The notes beneath the pieces are model-generated. The model saw only the letters and a program-made list of their open reading frames with translations, ran no database searches and had not been told where the DNA came from. A program made the position numbers and the translations under genes. 64,000 nt of DNA from Microbacterium aurum (GTDB lineage Bacteria; Actinomycetota; Actinomycetes; Actinomycetales; Microbacteriaceae): positions 2,046,001-2,110,000 of the forward strand of contig NZ_JAFBCQ010000001.1 in NCBI RefSeq assembly GCF_016907815.1. Reading direction: 5' to 3'. Position 1 is the first letter of the stretch, and every line of letters begins with the position of its first letter. This document shows, piece by piece, positions 1 to 8,651 of this stretch.

Positions 1-1
1 G

Positions 2-754
2 CTCGCGCCGACGCCCGTGTTCGGCACCTGGCGCGCGCTGCGCGACCGGATCGCGGCGGGATGGGGCGGCGGCGAGGCCCTCGCACGCCGACTGCGGCAG
101 GCGGGGTGGGCCCCTGACGTGGTCGCGTTCCGCGCGACGCAGCTGGCCTGGGGTGTCGGCGGTCTCGCCGCAGGCGGGGTGCTCGCCGTGGCGTTCACCC
201 TCGCCGGGCGTGGCGGACCCGTCCTCGCGCTGCTGCCGCCGCTGCTGGCCGTCGCGGGGCTCGTGGGGTGGGATCACCGGCTCAGCCGGGCGGCGCGGCG
301 CCGCACCGCGCGAGTGGAGGAAGAGCTTCCGACCGTGCTGGAGTTCCTCTCCCTGTGCCTGGCGGCCGGTGAGGGTCTGCGCGACGCGCTGCGCCGCGTC
401 GGCGACGTCGGCTCGGGCGAGCTCACGGCGGAGCTCCGCGGGGCGGTTCTCGCCAGCGGCACCGGGTCGAGCCTTCCGGACGCGCTGCTTGCCGTTGCGA
501 AGGCGCTCGATGTGCCGGCGCTGTCCCGAGCGATCGAGCACCTCGTCGCGGCGATGGACCGCGGCGCCCCGCTCGCGCACGTCCTGCAGGATCAAGCCGT
601 CGACGCCCGCGAGGACGCCAAGCGGGCGCTCATCGAGGCGGCGGGCCGCAAGGAGATCCTGATGCTCCTGCCCTTGGTGTTCCTCATCCTGCCGTTGTCG
701 GTTCTGTTCGCCGTGTTCCCTGGCATCGTGATGCTCCGGCTCGGCCTGGGCTGA
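2..754 (+). CDS. Tad/Flp pilus platform protein, TadC-like (5' end cut by window edge)
   Basis: Inner-membrane platform protein of a tight-adherence (Tad/Flp) pilus or type II secretion-like system, which works with the TadA ATPase. The frame is open to the window edge; a GTG at 17 could start it, but family members usually carry further N-terminal membrane segments, so it is probably truncated by the window. The first 90 visible residues hold a hydrophobic pair. The middle (about residues 95-200) has the helical T2SSF pattern with EEELPTVLEFLSLCLAAGEGL, and the C-terminus ends in a long hydrophobic segment (LLPLVFLILPLSVLFAVFPG). Pilin-like and TadE/G-like genes follow on the same strand, which fits the call. 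Confidence 0.85.
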   Translation, partial: LAPTPVFGTWRALRDRIAAGWGGGEALARRLRQAGWAPDVVAFRATQLAWGVGGLAAGGVLAVAFTLAGRGGPVLALLPPLLAVAGLVGWDHRLSRAARRRTARVEEELPTVLEFLSLCLAAGEGLRDALRRVGDVGSGELTAELRGAVLASGTGSSLPDALLAVAKALDVPALSRAIEHLVAAMDRGAPLAHVLQDQAVDAREDAKRALIEAAGRKEILMLLPLVFLILPLSVLFAVFPGIVMLRLGLG

Positions 755-808
755 CCCGCCTGTGGATAACTTGCGCGGCGCCGGCGGGATTCGCGCACAC
801 TGCGGGGT

Positions 809-988
809 ATGAGAAAGGCAATCCGCTGGATCGTCCGCGACGTCGTCGACGACGAGACCGGAGATGTCCCGGGATGGGTTCTGGTGACGCTCATGACCGC
901 CGGCCTCGTGGTCGCGATCTGGACTCTCGCCGGGCCCGCGCTCGCGGACTTGTTCGAGCAGGCGCTGGAGCGCGTGTCAGGCTTCTGA
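809..988 (+). CDS. Small Flp-pilin-like membrane peptide (59 aa)
   Basis: Begins MRKAIRWIVRDVVDD and has one strongly hydrophobic helix (about residues 22-45, GWVLVTLMTAGLVVAIWTLA) after a short acidic stretch ending in GDVPG. That layout, and its position between the TadC-like and TadE-like genes, match Flp-type pilins or the small DUF4244-like proteins of actinobacterial Tad clusters. It lacks the glutamate usually found five residues after the prepilin cleavage glycine, so processing by a prepilin peptidase is uncertain. A call as a pilin is therefore an inference; a structural or regulatory membrane peptide is possible. Confidence 0.7.
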   Translation: MRKAIRWIVRDVVDDETGDVPGWVLVTLMTAGLVVAIWTLAGPALADLFEQALERVSGF

Positions 989-1004
989 CCTCGCGCGATC
1001 GGAC

Positions 1005-1412
1005 GTGGGTGTGAGCGGGAGAATGCGACGGCTGCGGGACGACGATGACGGCTCCAGTGCCGTCGAGTTCGTCCTCGTCGGGACGCTCTTGACCCTGCTG
1101 ACGCTCGCGGTGCTGCAGCTGGCGCTCGCGGTCTACATCCGCAACGTCGTCCACGACGCCGCCGTCGAGGGGGCGTATCACGGCGCACTCGCCGATACCG
1201 ACGCCGCAGCCGGCGCCGCGCGTACGGCAGCGCTGATCTCGACGGCCGTGGGCGGGGCGCTGGATGCCGAGGTCAGCGCAGCCGACACCGACGGCGACCG
1301 CGGCGCGGAGGTGGAGGTCACCGTCGTCGCGACCCTGCCGCTCATCGGGCTGCTCGGCGTGCCCGGCGGAATGGAGGTAACCGCGCGTGCCCCGCGTGAG
1401 AGCTTCGACTGA
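1005..1412 (+). CDS. TadE-like pilus assembly protein
   Basis: Minor-pilin-like protein of the Tad cluster. A short charged N-terminus is followed by the TadE signature (DDDGSSAVEFVLVGTLLTLL), one transmembrane helix (about residues 22-45), and an extracytoplasmic domain of about 85 residues. GTG at 1005, GTG at 1011 and ATG at 1023 are all possible starts; none has a strong ribosome-binding site. It overlaps the next gene by 26 bases, so the genes are probably translated together. Confidence 0.8.
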   Translation: MGVSGRMRRLRDDDDGSSAVEFVLVGTLLTLLTLAVLQLALAVYIRNVVHDAAVEGAYHGALADTDAAAGAARTAALISTAVGGALDAEVSAADTDGDRGAEVEVTVVATLPLIGLLGVPGGMEVTARAPRESFD

Positions 1413-1923
1413 CGCCGGCGCGATCGCCGACCGCGGCGGCGTCCGCCCCCGGAGCGACGCCGTAGCTGACGGGGGAGTGGAAACCGGTCTCGCCGGCGAC
1501 GCCGGCTCGGCGGCGCTCGAGTTCATCCTCGTCGGCCTCGTGCTGCTCGTGCCGATCGTGTACCTGATCGTGGCGCTCGGCGCGATCCAGGGGCAGTCGC
1601 TCGGCGTCGAGACCGGCGCCCGTCAGATCGCCCGGACCATCGCCTCGGCGCCCGACACGGTCACCGCCGACCAGCGTGCCGAGCGGGTGCTCGCCGCGAT
1701 CGTCGCGGAGTACGGGCTGGATCCGAGTGCCGTCGACGTCGACGTTCGCTGCGTCGACACATCCCCGGACTGTCCGGCCGCGGGCGCCCTGCTCTCGGTC
1801 ATCGTCCGGACCGAGATCCCGCTGCCGCTCGTCCCGCCGATCCTGGGCCTGGATCAGTTCGCGCGCGTCCCGGTCGAGGCGACCTCGGTGCAGAAGGTCT
1901 CGCGTTTCTGGGTGGAACCGTGA
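1387..1923 (+). CDS. Second TadE/TadF-like pilus assembly protein
   Basis: Carries a second TadE-type segment (GDAGSAALEFILVGLVLLVPIVY) at about residues 38-62, then a periplasmic-type domain with two cysteines (VRCVDTSPDCP) that could form a disulfide. The first 35 residues are Arg/Asp/Gly-rich and may not be translated; a later GTG at 1477 is an alternative start. It sits between the other TadE-like and the TadG-like gene, overlapping both. Confidence 0.75.
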   Translation: MPRVRASTDAGAIADRGGVRPRSDAVADGGVETGLAGDAGSAALEFILVGLVLLVPIVYLIVALGAIQGQSLGVETGARQIARTIASAPDTVTADQRAERVLAAIVAEYGLDPSAVDVDVRCVDTSPDCPAAGALLSVIVRTEIPLPLVPPILGLDQFARVPVEATSVQKVSRFWVEP

Positions 1924-2342
1924 GTCGGCCGGTGCGCTCCGCGGCGGACGACGAGGGGAGCGTGCTGCTGCTCACGCTCGGCTACGCGATCCTCGCGCTC
2001 GTGCTGGTGCTCGTCTGCGTCGACGCCACGAGCCTGTATCTCGCGCAGAAGCGGGCGGATGCCGCGGCCGACGCCGCCGCGCTCGCGGGCGCCGACGGGT
2101 TCGTCCTGACCGTCACCGCGGGTGGTGCCACCGCGGAGCTCACCGACGACGGCGTGGCCGAGCAGGCCGCCGCGCTGTTGGCGGCCACCGGCACCGCGAC
2201 GCTCGTGAGCGCCGGCACCCCCGACGGGACCTCCGCGGAGGTGACGGTGCAGACGCAGTGGCACCCGCCGGTGCTGACGCTGTTCGTCCCCGAGGGATGG
2301 ACGCTGCAGGCGACCGCTACGAGCCGCACCGCACTGCGCTGA
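1920..2342 (+). CDS. TadG-like / Rv3657c-type pilus-cluster protein
   Basis: Last gene of the Tad cluster, coupled to the previous one by a GTGA overlap. The N-terminus (SAADDEGSVLLLTLGYAILALVL) gives one membrane helix. It is followed by the AQKRADAAADAAALAGADG stretch that is typical of TadG-related proteins. The rest is a 75-residue extracytoplasmic domain. Proteins of this kind are often labelled helicase/secretion-neighbourhood TadE-like in actinobacteria. It is much shorter than full TadG and has no von Willebrand domain. Confidence 0.75.
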   Translation: MSRPVRSAADDEGSVLLLTLGYAILALVLVLVCVDATSLYLAQKRADAAADAAALAGADGFVLTVTAGGATAELTDDGVAEQAAALLAATGTATLVSAGTPDGTSAEVTVQTQWHPPVLTLFVPEGWTLQATATSRTALR

Positions 2343-2372
2343 GAGAACCGCTGCCGGAGTGCGCCGCCCGTC

Positions 2373-3647
2373 TCACCGGGCGCGCGGCACGAAGCGCGGC
2401 ACCCATCGGAGGAACGCGGCGGCGCCGGCCAGTCCGATCACGCCGACGACGCCCGTGGCCGCCGACAGGGACAGCGCCGCCGCGATCGCCGAGACGAGGA
2501 GCGGAGACAGCGCGCCGCCGGCATCCGTCAACGTCCGCCACGATCCGAGGAACGGTGCAGGATCGTCCTGGGGCGCGACGTCGGCGCCGAGGGTGAGGAG
2601 GATGCCGCTGGACAGCCCGTTGCCGACGCCCAGCACCGCGGCGAACAGCGCGAACCACATCGCGGAGTCATCGAGGTCGTGGGTCACCGAGAGGGCGAGG
2701 AATCCGGCGCCCATGAGCACCATCGCGGGCAGCGCCGCCCACAGCCGGCCGAAGCGGTCCATGACCTGGCCGCTCGCGTAGAACAGAGCGAAGTCGATCG
2801 CTCCCGAGACGCCGACGACGAGCGCGATGGTCTGCGCGTCCAGTCCGATGGAGACGCCCCACAGGGGCAGTACGACCTGGCGGGCGGAGCGGACAGCCGA
2901 CAGGGATGCCGCGGCGAGCCCGAGGCGTGACAGCACATCACGATGGCGCCACATGGTGCGGAACACGCCGGCGCGGCCCGGCACCGGGATCGCGCCCGTG
3001 ACGACCTCGCCGGTGTCTTCGCTGAGACGCGCATCGCGGGTCGCGGGAGCCGCGACCTGCGTCTCGGGGTCGGGACCGAAGACGACGAGGGCGACGGTGG
3101 CCACGAGGCACGCGCCGAAGAACCAGACGGTCGCGTGCTCGTCGCCGAAGATCGCGAGCAGGACGGCGGCGATGAACGGCCCGACGAACATGCCGAGTCG
3201 GAACGTCCCGCCCAGCAACGACAGGGCGCGCGCCCGGAACGCCAGCGGAACGCGTGTCGTCATGAACGAGTGGCGGGCAAGGCCGAAGGCCGCGGCGCAG
3301 AACCCGATGAGGAGAACCGCTGCTGCGAGCACCGGGAGGCTCGGTGCGAGCAGCAGCCCGGCGACGCCGGCGAGGGCGAGGACCCCGCCGCCGGCCATCG
3401 TCACGCGTTCGCCGACGCGCGCCACCGCCCACCCTGCGGGGATGTTGCCGCAGAGCTGCCCGACAACCAACGCCGCCGCGACGAGCGCTGCGGTGGGGAC
3501 GTCGGCGCCGAGCTCGGCCGCGATCACCGGAAGCAGTGGCACGACGGCGCCCTCGCCGAGGGCGAACAGCACCGTGGGGCCGTAGATCATCGGAGCGAGT
3601 CGCCACAGCATCCGCCCCATCTCGGGTGCGGGGTCGGCGGTGCTCAC
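2373..3647 (-). CDS. MFS transporter (424 aa)
   Basis: Major facilitator superfamily protein with about 12 hydrophobic segments in two halves joined by a charged central loop (about residues 200-240, rich in Asp/Glu/Arg). The N-terminal half has [20 protein letters not shown], as in drug- or sugar-efflux MFS families; the substrate cannot be told. I chose the GTG at 3647 (VSTADPAPE); an ATG nine codons later (3620) is possible. The open frame continues upstream only as a shadow of prfB. It diverges from prfB with a 25-bp gap and converges on the Tad cluster. Confidence 0.85.
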   Translation of the reverse strand: MSTADPAPEMGRMLWRLAPMIYGPTVLFALGEGAVVPLLPVIAAELGADVPTAALVAAALVVGQLCGNIPAGWAVARVGERVTMAGGGVLALAGVAGLLLAPSLPVLAAAVLLIGFCAAAFGLARHSFMTTRVPLAFRARALSLLGGTFRLGMFVGPFIAAVLLAIFGDEHATVWFFGACLVATVALVVFGPDPETQVAAPATRDARLSEDTGEVVTGAIPVPGRAGVFRTMWRHRDVLSRLGLAAASLSAVRSARQVVLPLWGVSIGLDAQTIALVVGVSGAIDFALFYASGQVMDRFGRLWAALPAMVLMGAGFLALSVTHDLDDSAMWFALFAAVLGVGNGLSSGILLTLGADVAPQDDPAPFLGSWRTLTDAGGALSPLLVSAIAAALSLSAATGVVGVIGLAGAAAFLRWVPRFVPRAR

Positions 3648-3658
3648 CCTGTTCACGT

Positions 3659-3664
3659 TAGTCT
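3659..3664 (+). promoter_or_regulatory. Probable -10 box of leaderless prfB
   Basis: TAGTCT ends eight bases before the prfB ATG, and there is no Shine-Dalgarno sequence. Transcription would begin at or next to the start codon. No clear -35 element is visible. Inference from spacing only. Confidence 0.45.
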
Positions 3665-3672
3665 GGACTGTC

Positions 3673-4785
3673 ATGCTTGATTTCGATCCTTCCGCCGACA
3701 TCCAGGCCCTGCGCTCCACCTTCGCCGACATCCAGGCGGTGGTCGACGTCGAGGGGCTGCGTGCCGAGATCGCGCGCCTGTCCGAGGAGGCCGGCGCTCC
3801 CGATCTCTGGGACGACGTCGAGAAGGCGCAGAAGGTGACGAGTGCGCTCAGCCACCGCCAGGCCGACCTCAAGCGCGTCACCGACGTCGAACAGCGCCTC
3901 GACGACCTCGATGTGCTCGTGGAGCTCGCCCACGAGATGGACGACGAGGACACCGCCGACGAGGCCCGCAAGGAGATCGCCGAGCTGCAGGACGTCATCG
4001 GCCAGCTCGAGGTGCAGACGCTCCTCGACGGCGAGTACGACGACCGGCCCGCCGTCGTCACGATCCGCTCGGGAGCCGGCGGCGACGACGCCACCGACTT
4101 CGCCGAGATGCTGCTGCGCATGTACCTGCGCTGGGCGGAGCGTCACAAGTACGCCGTCAAAGTGATGGACACGTCCTACGCGGAGGGGGCCGGCATCAAG
4201 TCGGCGACCTTCGAGGTCGATGCCCCGTACGCGTACGGCACGCTGTCGGTCGAGGCCGGCACCCACCGCCTCGCCCGCATCAGCCCGTTCGGCGGTGCCG
4301 ACAAGCGGCAGACCTCCTTCGCGGCTGTCGAGGTGATCCCCGCGCTCGAGGAGGCCGTCGAGGTCGAGGTTCCCGAGAGCGACATCCGCGTCGATGTGTT
4401 CCGGTCATCGGGCCCCGGCGGGCAGTCCGTCAACACGACCGACTCCGCCGTGCGCATCACCCACCTGCCGACGGGTCTCGTCGTCTCCATGCAGAACGAG
4501 AAGAGCCAGATCCAGAACCGCGCCGCCGCGATGCGCGTGCTGCAGACGCGCCTGCTGCTGCTCAAGCGCGAGGAGGAGGCCGCGAAGAAGAAGGAGCTCG
4601 CCGGTACCATCACCGCGAGCTGGGGCGACCAGATGCGCTCGTACTTCCTCTACGGCCAGCAGCTGGTCAAGGATCTGCGCACCGGATACGAGGTCGGCAA
4701 CCCCGCCGTCGTGTTCGACGGCGATCTCGACGGCCTCATCGCGGCCGGCATCCGCTGGCGCAAGCGCAAAGACGACGACGACTGA
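3673..4785 (+). CDS. prfB: Peptide chain release factor 2
   Basis: Class I release factor that reads UGA/UAA stop codons and triggers peptide release in the ribosome. At 370 aa it has normal RF2 length. It has the stop-codon-recognising SPF tripeptide ([15 protein letters not shown], about residues 205-208) and the catalytic GGQ loop ([16 protein letters not shown], about residues 249-264). The gene reads straight through: there is no in-frame TGA near codon 26, so the autoregulatory +1 frameshift known from E. coli prfB is absent, as in many actinobacteria. ATG 3673 gives the conserved N-terminus [14 protein letters not shown]. Confidence 0.97.
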   Translation: MLDFDPSADIQALRSTFADIQAVVDVEGLRAEIARLSEEAGAPDLWDDVEKAQKVTSALSHRQADLKRVTDVEQRLDDLDVLVELAHEMDDEDTADEARKEIAELQDVIGQLEVQTLLDGEYDDRPAVVTIRSGAGGDDATDFAEMLLRMYLRWAERHKYAVKVMDTSYAEGAGIKSATFEVDAPYAYGTLSVEAGTHRLARISPFGGADKRQTSFAAVEVIPALEEAVEVEVPESDIRVDVFRSSGPGGQSVNTTDSAVRITHLPTGLVVSMQNEKSQIQNRAAAMRVLQTRLLLLKREEEAAKKKELAGTITASWGDQMRSYFLYGQQLVKDLRTGYEVGNPAVVFDGDLDGLIAAGIRWRKRKDDDD

Positions 4786-4850
4786 TCCGGCAGATTGCGC
4801 CGGACGAGCGCGCCAGGGGTGTCGCACCCGGCATCCGCGGCGCCCGCGCT

Positions 4851-4856
4851 TAGGCT
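4851..4856 (+). promoter_or_regulatory. Probable -10 box before ftsE
   Basis: TAGGCT lies nine bases upstream of the ftsE ATG. The gap fits a leaderless or nearly leaderless message. No convincing -35 is visible. Confidence 0.4.
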
Positions 4857-4865
4857 CGACAGGTC

Positions 4866-5957
4866 ATGATCCGGTTCGAGCACGTCACCAAGAGATACCG
4901 CGGGACCAGCAAGCCGGCGCTGAGCGACGTCGACTTCGAGGTGCAGCGCGGAGAGTTCGTCTTCCTGGTCGGCGCGTCCGGCTCGGGGAAGTCCTCCTGC
5001 CTGCGGCTGATCCTCCGCGAAGACAATCCGAGCGACGGCCGCGTCGTCGTGCTCGGGCGAGATCTGCGGACCCTCTCCACCCGCAAGGTCCCCTACTTCC
5101 GCCGCCACATCGGCTCGGTGTTCCAGGATTTCCGCCTGCTGCCGAACAAGACCGTCTTCCAGAACGTCGCGTTCACGCTGCAGGTCATCGGCTCGTCCCG
5201 CGCGTTCATCCAGCAGGCGGTCCCGGAGGTGCTCGCCCTGGTCGGCCTGGACGGCAAGCAGAAGCGACTGCCGCACGAGCTCTCCGGCGGTGAGCAGCAG
5301 CGCGTCGCGATCGCCCGCGCGCTCGTCAACCGCCCGCAGATCCTCCTCGCCGACGAGCCGACCGGCAACCTCGACCCCGCCACGTCGGTGGACATCATGC
5401 AGCTGCTGGCTCGCATCAACGCCGGCGGCACGACCGTCGTGATGGCCACCCACGAGGCCGGATTCGTCGATCAGATGAAGCGCCGCGTGATCGAGCTGCG
5501 CGGCGGCGTCATGGTCCGCGACGATCGTCACGGCGGCTACGGCGACACCTCCGCGATCCCGAGCCTCACGCCCCAGGTGGAGAAGGGCGCGGCCGCGACA
5601 GCCGCTCTCACCGCGGTCCTCGAGCTGCAGCGGCAGATCGCGTCCGCTCCGGTCCAGCCCGTCCCCGTGCTCACCGAGCCGGCGACGGATGCCGGGACCC
5701 CGGCATCCACGCCGGCGCGCCCCGCTGCCTCCGCCGCGACCGACGTCCCTGCCGCGCGGCAGACCCCGCCCCAGGCCCCAGCCCAGGCGCCGGCCCCGGT
5801 CCCGGCCGAGCCCGCGCCGCTGACGCGACCGATCGCCATCGACGCCCCCGAGGTCGACCTCGGCGAGCTCGGTCTCGGTGACATCGACCTCGGAAAGCTC
5901 GGCGTCGCCGATCGGCTCGATGAACGGCAGGACGACGAAGTGGGGCCGACCTCATGA
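4866..5957 (+). CDS. ftsE: Cell-division ABC ATPase FtsE with a long C-terminal tail
   Basis: ATPase of the FtsEX complex, which sits at the division septum and activates peptidoglycan hydrolases through FtsX. Residues 1-225 are a complete ABC domain: Walker A GASGSGKSS (about 36-44), signature LSGGEQQR (about 139), Walker B ILLADEPTGN (about 159) and H-loop ATHEAGF (about 194). Typical FtsE ends near residue 229. This one has about 130 more residues, rich in Ala and Pro, ending in a repeated acidic pattern (GELGLGDIDLGKLG). It overlaps ftsX by ATGA, so the pair is translationally coupled. Confidence 0.95.
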   Translation: MIRFEHVTKRYRGTSKPALSDVDFEVQRGEFVFLVGASGSGKSSCLRLILREDNPSDGRVVVLGRDLRTLSTRKVPYFRRHIGSVFQDFRLLPNKTVFQNVAFTLQVIGSSRAFIQQAVPEVLALVGLDGKQKRLPHELSGGEQQRVAIARALVNRPQILLADEPTGNLDPATSVDIMQLLARINAGGTTVVMATHEAGFVDQMKRRVIELRGGVMVRDDRHGGYGDTSAIPSLTPQVEKGAAATAALTAVLELQRQIASAPVQPVPVLTEPATDAGTPASTPARPAASAATDVPAARQTPPQAPAQAPAPVPAEPAPLTRPIAIDAPEVDLGELGLGDIDLGKLGVADRLDERQDDEVGPTS

Positions 5958-6868
5958 GGGCGGGACTGATCCTCTCCGAAGCGCTGACAGGACTGCGCCG
6001 CAACGCGTCGATGGTCATCTCGGTGATCCTCGTCACATTCGTCTCGCTGACCTTCGTGGGCGCCGCGATGCTGATGCAGATGCAGATCGGCAAGATGAGC
6101 GCCTACTGGGCCGAGCGCGCGCAGGTCTCGATCGTGATGTGCCGTGATGACTCCACCGTGACCACGTGCGCCGAGGGGGCGGCGACGCAGGAGCAGCTCG
6201 ACGAGGTCGCCACGCGACTGGCGAGCCCGGCGCTGGCCGACATCGTGCGCGACGTGCGGTTCGAGTCGGCCGATGAGGCGTACGAGAACCTCCTGAAGCT
6301 CTACGGCGACGAGTACAAGGACTACGTCACCCCCGCTCAGCTGGGGGAGACGTACTGGGTGGGCCTCGTCGACCCGGGCAAGTCCGACGTGATCACCGAG
6401 GCGTTCAACGGCATGACCGGCGTCGAGGGCGTGAAGAATCAGATGCAGTACCTCGAGCCGCTGTTCTCGGCGCTCACCGTCGCGACCTACATCGCGGTCG
6501 GCATCGCCGTCCTCATGCTCATCGCGGCGGTCCTGCTCATCGCGACGACCATCCGGCTGTCCGCCTACGCGCGCCGCAGAGAGGTCGGCATCATGCGACT
6601 GGTCGGCGCGTCCAACCGCTTCATCCAGACGCCGTTCATCCTCGAGGGCGTCGCCGCGGCGTTCATCGGTTCGCTTCTGGCCGGCGCGGCGATCGTGCTG
6701 GGCGTGCACTTCGGCGTGGGGCAGTACCTCCACGACCGGGTCACCTTCATCACGGACTGGGTGGGGATGTCGGATGCCGCGATCGTCATCCCCGTCATCA
6801 TCATCATCGGGCTGGTGCTCGCCGCGTTGTCGGCGGGCTTCGCGATCCGCCGCTGGCTGCGCGCCTGA
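5954..6868 (+). CDS. ftsX: Cell-division membrane protein FtsX
   Basis: Membrane partner of FtsE. It has the expected layout: a cytoplasmic N-terminus, a first transmembrane helix (about residues 20-45), a large extracytoplasmic domain (about 50-175) that contacts cell-wall hydrolases, then three helices. The outer domain has two closely spaced cysteines (VMCRDDSTVTTCAEG) that could form a disulfide. The cytoplasmic loop YARRREVGIMRLVGASNRFI is the conserved FtsX signature. Length (304 aa) is normal. Confidence 0.96.
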   Translation: MRAGLILSEALTGLRRNASMVISVILVTFVSLTFVGAAMLMQMQIGKMSAYWAERAQVSIVMCRDDSTVTTCAEGAATQEQLDEVATRLASPALADIVRDVRFESADEAYENLLKLYGDEYKDYVTPAQLGETYWVGLVDPGKSDVITEAFNGMTGVEGVKNQMQYLEPLFSALTVATYIAVGIAVLMLIAAVLLIATTIRLSAYARRREVGIMRLVGASNRFIQTPFILEGVAAAFIGSLLAGAAIVLGVHFGVGQYLHDRVTFITDWVGMSDAAIVIPVIIIIGLVLAALSAGFAIRRWLRA

Positions 6869-6882
6869 TCCCGGCGGCACGA

Positions 6883-6888
6883 TAGACT
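6883..6888 (+). promoter_or_regulatory. Probable -10 box for smpB
   Basis: TAGACT about 63 bases upstream of the smpB start. A GGAGGA ribosome-binding site lies at 6938-6943, so this transcript would have an ordinary leader. The -35 region is not recognisable. Confidence 0.4.
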
Positions 6889-6951
6889 GACGGGCTGCCG
6901 CGACCGCGGCATCCGTCGATACACGGGTCCAGGCCCGGAGGAGTCCGCACA

Positions 6952-7428
6952 ATGCCCAGGGAACGCGGGGAGAAGGTCGTCGCGACCAACCGTCGCGCAC
7001 GTCACGAGTACGCCATCGAGAAGACGTACGAGGCGGGACTCGTGCTCACCGGGACCGAGGTGAAGTCGCTGCGGGAAGGGCGGGCCAACCTCAATGACGG
7101 GTACGCGTACATCGACGGCGGACAGGCGTTCCTCGACGCTGTGCACATCCCGGAGTACGCGCAGGGGCACTGGACGAACCACTCCTCCAAGCGCACACGC
7201 AAGCTGCTGCTGCACAAGGAGGAGATCATCAAGCTCTCCCACGCCATCAGCGCGGGCGGGTACACCCTCGTGCCCCTGAAGCTCTACTTCTCCGATGGAC
7301 GCGCCAAGGTGGAGATCGCGGTCGCGAAGGGCAAGCGCGAGTACGAGAAGCGTCAGACGATCCGCGAGCGTGAGGACAAGCGCGAGGCCGAGCGGGCCAT
7401 GCGCAGCCGAAACCGCCTCGGCGAGTGA
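6952..7428 (+). CDS. smpB: SsrA-binding protein SmpB
   Basis: RNA-binding partner of tmRNA in trans-translation, which rescues stalled ribosomes. The 158-residue length is standard. It has the N-terminal [20 protein letters not shown] and [19 protein letters not shown] blocks of the beta-barrel and a basic C-terminal helix ([21 protein letters not shown]). Its partner RNA gene ssrA lies 0.8 kb downstream. The GGAGGA site eight bases upstream supports the ATG start. Confidence 0.97.
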   Translation: MPRERGEKVVATNRRARHEYAIEKTYEAGLVLTGTEVKSLREGRANLNDGYAYIDGGQAFLDAVHIPEYAQGHWTNHSSKRTRKLLLHKEEIIKLSHAISAGGYTLVPLKLYFSDGRAKVEIAVAKGKREYEKRQTIREREDKREAERAMRSRNRLGE

Positions 7429-7440
7429 CGCGCCGCGCCG

Positions 7441-8103
7441 TCAGCTCGCGGTGAAGCGGGCCTCGACGGCCGCGGTGACGACGATGTCGTCGGGGCGGAA
7501 ATCGACGGCCGGCGACGCCGCGTCGGCTGCCCTCGCCGCGCGCGCCAACATGCGCGGCGCGGGGTGTGCCGGGCCGTGGTCGCCGAGCAGTCCCAGATCG
7601 GCGATCTCGATCGGGACGACCGTCGCGCGGCCCAGCGCGCTCGCGTAGGCGGTGGCACGCTCGACGGCGACCGCGACGGCATCCGTCGCCACCTCGCGTT
7701 CGACCCGTGCGCGCGTCTCGGGGGTGAGCTGCCAGTCGACGGCGCCGACCTGCAGGCCCTCCGTCGCCGCGATTCCGTTCAGCCAGTCCGAGAGCGCCAG
7801 GACGTCGGTGAAGGTCGCGGTGACCTCGACCGAGGCGTGGTGGACGAGGTCGAGCTGGCGTCCCTCGTTGTTCCACGGCCGATCCGCCCAGACCGAGACG
7901 CGCTGGCTCGCCCAGTCGGCGACGGTCCCGGCCGCCTTGCGCGCGTCGAGGTCGGCGCGCACCGGCCCGGCGAGGGCGGCGAGGCGCTCGACGACGCCGC
8001 CGCGGTCGGGGCCGTCGAGCGAGGCCGTCACCTGGGCGACGGCGCGTTCGGGGGCGAGGAGGGTCTGGCTCTCGCCGCGGACGGTGATGATCACGTCGGT
8101 CAT
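7441..8103 (-). CDS. SIMPL-domain (DUF541) protein
   Basis: Protein of the SIMPL/DUF541 family, 220 aa, without signal peptide or membrane helix in this copy. It starts MTDVIITVRGESQTLLAPERA, the usual N-terminal strand, and includes ALSDWLNGIAATEGLQVGAVDW, typical of the fold. The family is widespread but poorly defined functionally. It converges on smpB with only 12 bases between the stop codons. The start is preceded by TACAGT at a distance that suggests a leaderless message. Confidence 0.8.
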   Translation of the reverse strand: MTDVIITVRGESQTLLAPERAVAQVTASLDGPDRGGVVERLAALAGPVRADLDARKAAGTVADWASQRVSVWADRPWNNEGRQLDLVHHASVEVTATFTDVLALSDWLNGIAATEGLQVGAVDWQLTPETRARVEREVATDAVAVAVERATAYASALGRATVVPIEIADLGLLGDHGPAHPAPRMLARAARAADAASPAVDFRPDDIVVTAAVEARFTAS

Positions 8104-8110
8104 ACGCTAA

Positions 8111-8116
8111 ACTGTA
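8111..8116 (-). promoter_or_regulatory. Probable -10 box of leaderless SIMPL gene
   Basis: On the minus strand TACAGT ends seven bases before the ATG at 8103, and no Shine-Dalgarno sequence is present. Spacing-based inference. Confidence 0.4.
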
Positions 8117-8203
8117 ATGCTCGGGTGCCCGCGGCTCCCGAGGACAACTCCACAGGGTGACAGTGGCTCGATTCGCCGCCGGACCACATGGTCCGAGGCT
8201 CCA

Positions 8204-8573
8204 GGGGCTGATCGGTTTCGACAGCGTCTGGGAATCTGCGAGAAGCGGGCCGAGGATGCAGGGTTATCTCGTAAACGATCTCTGCGAAACAATAAGTGCC
8301 GATGCAAAGCGCACTGACTTCGCCCTCGCTGCCTAAGCGAGCCCGATAGTCCGTCAGACCGTAGGTGATCCCGCTACGGACCCTGGCGTCATCTAGGGAT
8401 CTTGCCGCGTGACGGGGCCTCGACGTCACGCGGGACTCTTCGGAGGCTGGGCTCGTCGACTTAGGTGTCTGTGACAAAGGTCGGAGCCGAGCAGAACGTC
8501 TCTACAGACTGCGCCCGGAGAAGACGCAGTATCCCAGCGTTGGACGGGGGTTCGATTCCCCCCAGCTCCACCA
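8204..8573 (+). ncRNA. ssrA: tmRNA (transfer-messenger RNA)
   Basis: One-piece tmRNA of about 370 nt. The 5' end GGGGCTGATCGGTTTCGACA pairs through its first seven bases with CAGCTCC near the 3' end, which is followed by A and an encoded CCA. The T-arm GGTTCGATTCC is present just before the 3' acceptor strand. The resume frame at 8298-8336 reads ADAKRTDFALAA and then TAA. This is a standard actinobacterial degradation tag ending in ALAA. It works with SmpB, encoded 0.8 kb upstream. Confidence 0.97.
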
Positions 8574-8586
8574 GCCGCTGTCATCA

Positions 8587-8639
8587 GGCGAAGGCCCCGG
8601 CATCCCGCACGACGTGCGACGGATGCCGGGGCCTTCGCC
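8587..8639 (+). terminator. Hairpin terminator between ssrA and the lipoprotein gene
   Basis: Perfect 19-bp inverted repeat: 8587-8605 (GGCGAAGGCCCCGGCATCC) pairs with 8621-8639 across a 15-nt loop. It lies between convergent transcripts and could serve both. There is no U-run. Confidence 0.75.
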
Positions 8640-8651
8640 GTCCGGTCGTCC

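Noticed and set aside
3673..3760. Programmed frameshift in prfB
   Set aside because: The frame is continuous, with no early in-frame TGA or slippery site.
3648..4121. N-terminal extension of the first MFS gene through prfB
   Set aside because: Ser/Arg-rich antisense reading of prfB; family-like sequence begins only near 3620.
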